From the NCBI GenBank assembly GCA_050084515.1, contig CM114271.1:49476001-49540000 (forward strand): a stretch of 64,000 bases of DNA, given 5' to 3'. Source of the stretch: Blasia pusilla. Taxonomy: Eukaryota; Marchantiophyta; Marchantiopsida; Blasiales. Of the stretch, positions 56,061 through 64,000 are shown piece by piece (within the stretch, counting starts at the first letter, position 1; the number at the start of each line of letters is the position of its first letter). A model generated the notes under the pieces. The model saw nothing but the letters and a program-made list of their open reading frames with translations. It was not told the origin of the DNA and searched no databases. The position numbers and the translations under genes are program-made.

Positions 56061-57300
56061 AGTTGGATCCAGAGTGAGGGGAAGCCAGAAAACATACTAG
56101 GCTTCCTCAATCTTTCACGTTGTCGAAGCGACGAGGACCCCATCGATGGGTCCTCATCAAAGTCCCTGGAGAGTTGGTGATGTTGTTGGTGTGCAGGCAC
56201 GGAGGGCAATGGGAGAAGTGAGTGTAACGACTCCTATTGTTGATGCTCAAGAGGGGCATGTGTCGAGCACCTTATTGGGGGCGGCCACCGTTGTGTACCA
56301 CACTCCTTTATTTTCTGCTTTCCGATGTTATGACGTTGGGGGGTACGCCCGCCGAGGCTTTTCGGCTGGCCGCTTCACTATGTGAGCGCGGAGTTGGAGT
56401 TCCTGCATCACGTTCAGAGGTGATTGCAGAGGAGGTGATGGACTTGCCCTTGGAGCGGATGCTTGGGCCGTCCACGTCAGATTCATGGCAAGCTATGGTA
56501 GCTAGGATGGCGGAGATGCCTGCTAGACCCGCGATAGAGCGTGCCATGGCTTCTCCTGGTGTTGTGTTGCTCGATAAGCAAGGAGAGGTCTTCCAGTTGG
56601 TGAGTCCCTTAGATAGAGCTTTTAGTCCGCAACACGTCTTTTTGGATTCAGGAGCGCAACCCCTGATGTTGGGGAAAGCGTCATTCAGAGGATTGGGCTT
56701 GACGAGAGCCGATGTGGAGCGTTTTCCATTCCGGATATAGACATCCTTGGGTGGAGCGAGTACCACATAATATATCACCCAACATGAGGTCGTGATGAGG
56801 ATTCGCTTGGGACATCCTATAGATGAGTCCGTGATGCGAGCCAAGGCGATAGTGACTGATGCAGAGTCCTACAACGTCTTGGTTGGTGGAGCAGTGTTAT
56901 ATCCGATGGGGTTTTCCCTGGATTACGGGGAGGAGTCAGCATCCTACAGACCAGGATGGCACTCAGGTGATGGGCGCCTTAGCTCATTACCCGTTCGATT
57001 CACAGGTGCAGTGATCGAGCGACGAGTAGGAGAGGTGGCGACCTTATCAGCATTTAGCAGTGCCATCACTTGGCCTAGTAATTTGATTGAGGGACATGTC
57101 CATGCAGAGGATACTCCTGTTCCTGACATTTCTATGGAGAGGAGTGTTATGGTAGTCGCATCATTCCATGGAAGAGAGATGTCATTGTGGGGCTCGATTG
57201 AGGAGCTTCGACGATTGGCAGATGAGCACGTGCAAACCACGTGGAGCGAGGCGTTTGCACCGGAGCATGATGGGTCTGAGGAACCCGAGGTAGCAGGGAG
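56040..57300 (+). pseudogene. Gag-pol linker and retropepsin (copy D)
   Basis: Starts with the gag-end phrase TELDPE and LPQSFT, then RLAASLCERGVGVPASRSE and ARPAIERAMASPGVVLLD. Protease: HVFLDSGAQPLMLGKASF, catalytic DSGA intact, then a TAG at 56738. The second part (56792-57484 frame) has ESYNVLVGGAVLYPMGFSL, and then a spacer leading without a stop into the methyltransferase. Confidence 0.78.
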
Positions 57301-58330
57301 TGCTACGATAACACCCTTGGATACCACACCCACTGTGTGGTGTATCGCGGAGGAGGGTATTCGAGTGTTAGATCTCTTTGGAGGGATTAGCACTGGGTTA
57401 GCTATTGTTTTGCAGGCAGGAGTGCTAGTGCAGCTGTACCTGTATGTGGAGAGTGATGATGTTGCGAGGCGCGTCTCACTATGACATGTGGTGCAGTTAC
57501 GCCTATGTTTTCCCAACTTATTGTGTGCGTCCGCGATACAGGGGTACCAGAGTTCCCTACTGAGGGATATTTCGTTTTTGGGGGCGCAGGACTTAGAGCG
57601 GGTAGGGACCATTGATTTGGTCATTTCCGGTTGGCCATGTGAGGGTCAATCGAGTGTTGGACAAGGCAGCGGGTTGGCTGACACTCGGTCCAGGTTTATT
57701 TGGGAGATGTTGAGGGTCTCACGGCAGTTACAAGAGCACCAATCTCGTTCTCCAGCCTACATTCTGGAGAATGTGCCGATCTTAGGAGACTCCATGTCAT
57801 GGATGGTGACAAGTCTTCATTAGGTGCGTGCCTAGATCGGCCTAGCAGTGTTCTTGGATGCATCAAGTGTAGGTTCTAGAGCCCATCACCCACGTCTATG
57901 ATGGACCATTTTGGTGCCCCATGCGGTGTTACGGAGGGCGTATGCGAGAGTGGAGCGCCCATCCCATTTGTTAGTGGATTCCATTGTGGATCCAGGTTGT
58001 CAATCACAGGCAGTGAGGCACGATGATCGACCACCGTTGACTGTGGTCAACAGGGTAGGCAGGCCGCAGGCAGCCTTGCCCATATTTGTGAGTTTTCTTG
58101 CTTCCTATGCATACAAGGAGGCCGGTCTTGGCTTGGTTTGGGATGACTAGGTTCAGCGGTTGGTGGAGCCCAACGCCGACAAGAGAGAGCGAGCGATGGG
58201 ATTTCCCACAGGAGTGATGGCAGTATCGTCAGTGTTAGAGGCATCACAACGACATGTCTTGGGTCAGGCGATGGGACGTGAATTGCTTGACATGGATCCT
58301 CATCTTGGGAGTGGATGAGCAGCGTCGTAT
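57300..58330 (+). pseudogene. DNMT3-like cytosine-5 DNA methyltransferase domain (copy D)
   Basis: IRVLDLFGGISTGLAIVLQ (motif I) and YLYVESDDVARRVSL, then a TGA at 57482. The next frame (57488-57823) has TIDLVISGWPCEG (motif IV with Cys), RSRFIWEMLRV and AYILENVPILGD (motif VI). Then two stops, ASSVGSRAHHPRLWWT (motif VIII), and RERAMGFPTGVMAV with QRHVLGQAM (motifs IX-X). All catalytic motifs are readable and in linear order despite about five lesions. Confidence 0.85.
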
Positions 58331-58599
58331 GACATCGCGTCAGATCATAGCGGTTGCGTTGGTGAGCCCCATGCCTACCAAGACGGTGGAGCCAGTGGCT
58401 GGGGGCGAGACCCGAGGAGATCTACACACTATGGGAGATTGGGAGAGACATCCTTGGACTTCTTGGGATGTTTTGCAGGTACGCCAAGAGATGATAGCCA
58501 CAGCATCGAGTGTGGTTCCGGGCACTGCATATAGAGGACATCAGAGTTTGCAGTTGGCTGCAAGAGAGCGGCCGAGTGTAGTTGTTCGAGACGAGGTTG

Positions 58600-59595
58600 C
58601 ACCATAGCAACCATCGATACCCGCGCCGGAGAGTCCTACCGTAGTCACAATGGAGACTTGGGAGCCAGATATGGGCCCTAAGTTGACAGGAGGAGAGCCG
58701 CGCCGGATACATCAATTCCTCATGAGTTAAAGGAGTTGCTTTGCATTTAGCATGGAGGATGTGGGTACGCTGAAGGGACCGGGGATCCGCATTGAGTTGT
58801 CGAGTGATACGCCGATCTTTCGACGACCCTACAGGTACAGTGATTTGGAGAGCGCTCTGATTCAGAGTAGGAGCCAGGACTTGGTCAGAGCAGGACTAGT
58901 GGAGATGTCGCATGGGGAGTATGCATCTACTACTTTCATGCCCGCCAAGAAGGATGTGCATGTCAACTGGACGGATAGGATGTGGGGATTACCAACCTAT
59001 CAATCGGCAGACGAAGTCCAATAGGTATGCCATGCCCACCCCTGAGGAGATCTTTGATGCAATTGGTCACGCAAAGGTCTTCAGTTCATTGGATTTGCGA
59101 GCCGGATACCATCAGACTGCCTATAAGAATAGAGGACAGGCTAAAGCCCGCATTTTGGGGCATCGATCCTTCGGAAGGATTGTTTGCACCAGTGGCGGTT
59201 CTTACCATTTGGATTCAAGAACGCTCGGCTGAGTTTCAAAGGGTGATGGATAGGATCTAGGCTCGTGTGGATTTTGCTAGGTGTTATATTGATGACATCG
59301 TAGTCTTTAGCACCAAGGTTGAGGAGCATGAGCGACATCTAGAGGAGGTATTTCGACAATTGCAATTGCATGGGCTAAAGCTACATCCAGGCAAGTGCAA
59401 GTTCTTCTACGACCAGATTGATTACTTGGATCATACGATATACCTAGGGGGCCTTGGTGTTCAGCAGACGAAGGTAGAGGCTATCTCACGCATTCCACGC
59501 CCTATAGATGTGAGCCGTATTCGCGCATTAATGGGATTGGCAACTTCTATCGGCGGTACGTCAAGGGATTCAGTTCGATTGCAAAGCCGCTAACC
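58600..59595 (+). pseudogene. Reverse transcriptase (copy D)
   Basis: IRIELSSDTPIFRRPYRYS, AKKDVHVNWTDR, a one-base deletion, then NLSIGR/QPINRQTKSNRYAMPTPEEIFD and SLDLRAGYHQ across frames, FQRVMDR, and CYIDDIVVFS at 59280-59310, followed by LHPGKCKFFYDQIDYLDHT and DVSRIRALMGLA. At least three frameshifts and a TAG at 59258. Confidence 0.82.
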
Positions 59596-60110
59596 TTGCT
59601 GACCAAGGTGGATCATGAGTGGCACTGGAGGGATGAGCAGGAGCAAGCATTTCACTTGCTCAAGGACAGGTTGACGTCCGCGCCCATCTTGAGGAGACCG
59701 ATCAGGGGGCGTCCTTTCCAGTTGCACACAGATTGGAGCATGTTGGGGCTTGGAGAGGTGCTCACCCAGCATGATGATGAGGGTAGAGAGTTCGTGGTGG
59801 CTTATGCTAGCCGCTCAAACAACACTAGAGAGGCGAAGTACAATTCGTATGAGGGTGAGTGCTTGGCCACAGTGTGGGTTTCACGCATTTCAGGTGTTAC
59901 TTATTCGACAACCCCTTTACCATCATCATTGATCATCAACCACTGAAGTGGTTGATGGAGTCCGACAAGCTTACAAGGAAGCTTGCGAGATAGGCTCTGT
60001 TGTTGCAGGAGTATGATTTTTAGGTGGTACATAGACTTGGGATGCTCAATGAGGATGCGGATGGGTTGAGTCGTAACCCATACCCGAGTCAGCAAGATGC
60101 GTCTAGAGCT
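59596..60110 (+). pseudogene. RNase H domain (copy D)
   Basis: FQLHTDWSMLGLGEVLTQHDD, YNSYEGECLATVW, then a frameshift into FRCYLF and TIIIDHQPLKWLM, and LNEDADGLSRNP of the connection segment. The first Asp and the Glu are kept. Confidence 0.8.
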
Positions 60111-61400
60111 CAATGGCATGGAGAGAGTGATGAGGAGTCAGTGCCAGGATGGCACGCATCAGCCTATTTAGGCATGTTGGCTATGGAGAGCCAGAGTGTG
60201 GACACTTTGATGGCGAGGTCTAGTAGAGAGTGCTTGGATCGCGAGGCCAGTGAGCAAATGACAGGTGGCCAAGATATTCATGATGATGGAGTAGTCTTGG
60301 AGTACCTTCGTACTGGCAGCGTTGCAAGCACCGTGGGTGCTAGAGAGCGGGATCGGATCCTACATCGGGCCAGACGGTTCCGTTGGGAGGAGACACATAT
60401 TTTGAGGGTTTGTGAGGATGGTAGAGTACGCGTAGTGCCACATCCTTCATAGAGAGCACAACTAGTGCAGCATGCCCACAAGGAGTTGGGTCACTTTGGG
60501 GTGAACTGGACGTATGGCTTGCTCCAGATTCAGTATTGGTGGCGAGGCATGCAGACTGACGTTCAGCAGTTTGTTGCCAGGTGCATGGTGTATGATTGGG
60601 TCCAAGCATCATTCAATTATCCGACTCCACAGTTGCATCCATTACCGATCATGGGCTTAGGGTATAGATGAAGTTTGGATTTTGCAGGACCTTTGCCTTT
60701 GACGTAGCGTCACAGTCGTTATGTGTTGGTGATGGTCAAGCACTTCTCGAAGTGGATCGAGTTGGTTGCATTGCCTGAAAAAGCAAGTGAGGGAGTAGCT
60801 TATGCCTTCCTTGATAGAGTGCTAAGTCATTATGGCGCACCAGTTGAGGTGTTGATAGACCAGGGTACCAAGTTTCGCCCTGTGTGATCAGGCGCTGATT
60901 GACCACCGCACGACTTCGCGAGATCATCCCGAGCCGGATGGATTAGCGGAGAGAGTTGTGCAGACGGTGAAGAGGGGTTTATGCAAGTATGGCTTGCAGA
61001 GAGGTCACCTAGGAGATTGGGACCTCCAGTTGCCGTGGTTGGCGATGGGATACAGATTCACCAGATAGGCATCCTTAGCGTCTTTTTCACCGTACTTGCT
61101 ACTTTATGGTCGAGAGCCAGATTTACTTATGGCCATTCGTCGAAATATTGGTGAGGTGTTGGATCTTGATGACCCAAATATATGGATTCCAGCAGGTTCT
61201 TAGAGGGCTGAGTTTTTTTGGAGAGTGATGCCCATTGCGTTTAAGAACTTGGCGATTGCGCAGCATCGAGATATGTTGAGGTATGCGACTATTCGGGGTG
61301 GTGGTTATCGACCAACTATTTGGAGGTTTCATTAGGGAGATTATTTCTACTTGCAGTAGACTGCACCGACGACCTTGGATGTGAATGCAGGGCGCACTAT
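60110..61400 (+). pseudogene. DDE integrase (copy D)
   Basis: HAHKELGHFGVNWTYGLL and ARCMVYDWVQASFN (the last Cys of HHCC is Tyr), then SLDFAGPLPLT, KWIELVALPEKASEGVAY and a VLIDQGTKF segment, then DHRTTSRDHPEPDGLAERVV and the RRAEFF-like tail with LRYATIRGGGYRP. Stops at 60450, 60669 and elsewhere. Confidence 0.8.
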
Positions 61401-61701
61401 CTTGAGAGTGCGTGACGTTTTGCCATCCGATGTTCTCTTGCTGGAGAGATGCGAAGGTATGGTATGGAAAGACCATGTGCATAATTGTACGCCATGTCAC
61501 CTTCCTAACATTGATGGTACAATAGATCCAAGCTCAGCAATAGTTCTTGCAGGCTTGCGTTGTATGTTGTGTGGTTCTGCTCATGGTGCGGCCACGATGC
61601 TAGTCTGTGATGGATGTTCGAGAGGTTGACATATGGCATGTCTGACGCCACCTCTCACTAGGGTTCCTCAGAGACGATGGATGTGTCCAAGATGTACATA
61701 G
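61400..61701 (+). pseudogene. Integrase tail and PHD finger (copy D)
   Basis: LLLERCEGMVWKDHVHNCTPCHLPNIDG (described by its two ends LLLERCEG and NCTPCHLPN), then CMLCGSAHGAATMLVCDGCSRG, a TGA in place of the conserved Trp, HMACL and RRWMCPRCT with a stop at 61699-61701. All eight zinc ligands persist; only the Trp codon is lost. Confidence 0.8.
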
Positions 61702-61878
61702 AGGAGATACTAGGTAGGTTTCGATTTCGACTTTTTCTGTGACATCGATGGTAGGAAGAAGACTAAGGATGGGGCCACATGAGCACCTGACCTTTCTGCT
61801 CTTAGCGTCCTAGAGATGTATGTCGCGCTAGGTAGGGATAGATGGCTATCTGGAGTTAGACGGACCTAACCACCAGCT
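61702..61878 (+). other. 3' untranslated segment of copy D
   Basis: Region between the Pol stop and the polypurine tract; shares GTGCACCTGACCTTTCTG-like and GGACCTAACCACCAGCTAG-like phrases with C. No gene. Confidence 0.55.
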
Positions 61879-62662
61879 AGGGGGGGGGGCGATTGGAGAT
61901 ATTTTGGTATTTCTCGCCTTTGTGTATGGATGCCATGAGTTAGCATGGAATCGTCTGTGTTTTTGTGTGTGTTCGATGACAGCAATGTATGTTGTGTAGC
62001 GATGTGTATGCGTACGACAATTGTCACGACTGTTAGGATGGATCGGTGGGATCTAGCTGAGCGTCTGCATGAGTAGCGGAGGACACGCCTAGGAGGTCAA
62101 GGATGACCTGTTGAGGCCCTGAGAAACCTGAGAGAGCAGGTTTCCCCTTCGTTTCGGCTCATTTGGAGCCATATAGAGAAATTTTCAATTTCATGTAAGT
62201 TTATATATTAGGAATAGTTGACTTTCCACTTTGGGAAGTGACCCTTGACCCGCTACAGCAGGTCAAGAGCCAAGGATGTGACCAACGAGCATAGGTTACG
62301 GTTGAGAGGGCTTGGGAGAGGGAAGGGGATATACCTCAAGGAGAGAGAGCTTGAGAGCTCATTCTCTCTTTGTTGAACCTCTTGGCATAAGGCGGCGGAG
62401 CTATGGTCCCTTGCCTTGTGAGTGTAACCCAAGTCTATCATTAGGAGAGTGGGTTTGGTTTGACATGAGAGAGAGTGCACACCTTTGAGAGCTATGGTGT
62501 GAGATGGTGTAGAAAGATATTGGATCTTTCTTTAATTGGAGATATTTTGGTACTTCTTGCCTCTGTGTATGGATGCCATGAGTTAGCATGGAATTGTGTG
62601 TGTTTGTCTGTGTGTTTGATCACAGCAATGTATGTTGTGTAGTGATGTGTATGCGCACGACA
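61879..62662 (+). repeat. Copy D 3' terminal block: polypurine tract, B1, A2, B2
   Basis: AG followed by a run of G and C (61879-61890), B1 from GATTGGAGATATTTTGG to CGTACGACA (61891-62019), linker AT (62020-62021), A2 from TGTCACGACTG (62022-62533), B2 from AATTGGAGATATTTTGG to GCGCACGACA (62534-62662). B1 and B2 are both 129 bp. The joint reads CGACA-AT-TGTCA, a perfect 10-bp palindrome at its core (GACAATTGTC). Confidence 0.9.
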
Positions 62663-64000
62663 CCAGATACATCAATTCCGTAGGAATTATAGGAGTTGTT
62701 TTTCATTTAGCATGCATGATTTGGGTATGCTAAAGGGCACAAGGATCCATATTGAGTTGTCTAGCGACACGTTGATCTTCCGACGACCTTACAGGTACAA
62801 TGATATGGAGAGGGCTCTGATTCAGAGTAAGAGCCAAGACTTGATTGGAGCAAGATTAGTGGAGATGTCACATGGAGAGTATGCATCTACCATTGTCATA
62901 CCCGCCGAGAAGGATGTGCATGGCAACTGGACAGATACGTGGATGTGTGGAGACTACCAACCAATCAATCGGCAAACAAAGTCTGATAGGTATGTTATGT
63001 CCACTCCTGAGGAGATTTTTGATGCTATTGGGCATGCAAAGGTCTTTAGTTCATTGGATCTTTGAGCCAGAGACCATCAACTGCCTAGCAGATTGGAGGA
63101 CATGCAAAAGACGGCACTTTGGGCATTGATCCTCACAGGAAGGATTGCTTGTACCAGTGGCGTTTCTTACCATTTGTGTTAAAAAACGCTCTAGCTGAGT
63201 TTGAGAGGGTCATGGATAGGATCTTGGCGGATCTAGATTTTGCAAGGTGTTAAATTGATGACATTGTAGTCTTTAGCGCCGCGGTTAAGGAACATAAGTG
63301 TGGCGCTTGAGAAGCATGAGCGACATCTAGAAGAGGTGTTTTGACGATTGCAGTTACATGGGTCGAAGCTACATCCAGGCAAGTGTAAGTTCTTCTACTA
63401 CCAGATTTAGTACCTTGATCATATGATATACCGAGATGGCCTTGGTGTGCAGTAGACCAAGGTAAAGGCTATTTCATGAATTCCATGCCCTACAGATGTG
63501 AGTCGAGTTCGTACATTCATGGGATTGCCAAAATTCTATCAACCATACATCAAGGGTTTCAATTCAATTGCAAAGCCTCTAATCTTGTTGACCAAGGTGG
63601 ATGACAAGTGGCAGTGGGGGGATGAGCAGGAGAGAGCATTTCAACTACTCAAGGACAAGTTGACGTCCGCATCCATATTGAGGATCAATCAGGGGACGTC
63701 TTTTGCAGTTGCACATAAATTGGAGCATTTTGGGGCTTGCAGCGGTGCTCACCCACCATGACGATGATGATAGAGAGGTCGTGGTGGCTTACGCTAATCG
63801 ATTGAACAACATTGCACAGGCAAAGTATAGCTTGTATGCAGGTAAGTGCTTGGCTACAGTATGGGCTGTTGCGCATTTCAGGTGTTATTTATTCGACATA
63901 TGGCCAAGATATTCACGAGGATGGAGTAGTCTTGGAGTATGTGTGTATTGGCAGCGTCGCAAGCACAGCGGGTGCTAGAAAGTAGGATCGAATCTTAGAG
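62663..64000 (+). pseudogene. Element E, right part: RT, RNase H and start of the integrase region
   Basis: Continues element E after D. Pieces: IHIELSSDTLIFRRPYRYN, KDVHGNWTDTWMCGDYQPIN, SSLDL then TGA, FLPFVLKNALAEFERVMDR, then C, a TAA and IDDIVVFS in the catalytic YIDD position, and VSRVRTFMGLPKFYQPYIKGF. RNase H: LQLHINWSILGLAAVLTHHDD and LATVWAVAHFRCYLF, then a deletion joining directly to the segment before integrase (DIHEDGVVLEY). The window ends inside it, so the E integrase, PHD and 3' end are not seen. Confidence 0.8.

Larger units (their letters stand above)
55134..62662 (+). mobile_element. Ty3-type retrotransposon copy D nested in element E, gag deleted
   Basis: Flanked by CCAG at 55130-55133 and 62663-62666; element E reads through when D is removed, so the ends are exact. 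It starts TGTCACGACTG and ends GCGCACGACA. Order: A1 55134-55623, primer site 55624-55639, leader, gag-pol linker, protease, methyltransferase, RT, RNase H, integrase, PHD, polypurine tract, B1, AT, A2, B2. The gag region is missing between leader and linker. Many stops. Its family is distinct from A/C and from B. Confidence 0.9.

Overview
The window looks like a repeat-dense chromosomal segment of a eukaryote of the green-plant lineage. I favour a streptophyte alga or a bryophyte-grade plant, but no marker fixes the species. The reasons are a single intron-bearing gene for a plant-type, secreted-leader cytochrome b561 (27635-28944, minus strand), hAT-like MITEs, and Ty3/gypsy retrotransposons that carry a DNMT3-like cytosine-5 DNA methyltransferase. 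From memory, retrotransposon-borne methyltransferases have been reported in charophyte algae and dinoflagellates (de Mendoza and colleagues, 2018). I see no bacterial operons, rRNA, tRNA or CRISPR.

The dominant content is one superfamily of Ty3-type elements. A (7987-17866, minus), B (31739-40804, minus), C (43430-54160, plus) and D (55134-62662, plus) are long copies. E (about 54385-55133 plus 62663 to the window end) is an older copy split by D. F2 (19087-about 22795, plus) is truncated. F1 (7436-18663) and the copy at 41415-41821 are solo terminal repeats. The domain order is gag (two zinc knuckles), linker, retropepsin, DNA methyltransferase, reverse transcriptase, RNase H, DDE integrase, PHD finger. 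All copies are damaged by stops, frameshifts or deletions. The best-preserved stretches are the 312-codon RT frame of A, the 360-codon methyltransferase frame of C and the PHD frame of B.

The ends are unusual. Complete copies do not have two simple LTRs. They have module A1 at the 5' end and modules B1, a 2-bp linker, A2 and B2 at the 3' end, a split-direct-repeat layout otherwise known from tyrosine-recombinase elements. 4-bp target duplications in C (TGTA) and D (CCAG) place the element ends at the start of A1 and the end of B2. D inserted into E gives an empty-site comparison. Directly after A1 lies a 13-16 nt primer-binding site that is the exact complement of the predicted RNA 5' end, about 28-31 nt downstream of a TATA box. 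This self-priming layout resembles Tf1 and is seen in three sequence-divergent families. The structure can be derived if the transcriptional LTR is B-NN-A and integrase opens a two-LTR circle at the internal palindrome GACA-NN-TGTC rather than at the LTR ends.

Layout: 1-7431 unassigned; 7436-18663 F1 solo repeat, split by a hAT-like MITE, which is itself split by element A; 18812-19045 short tandem repeats; 19087-22795 F2; 22800-23810 tandem repeat of about 180 bp; 23960-27634 AT-rich and empty; 27635-28944 cytochrome b561; 28945-31480 unassigned; 31482-31738 MITE-like fragment; 31739-40804 B; 41177-41268 hairpin; 41415-41821 solo repeat; 42668-43060 GC-rich MITE-like repeat; 43430-54160 C with a 1.28-kb insertion; 54385-64000 E with D nested inside.
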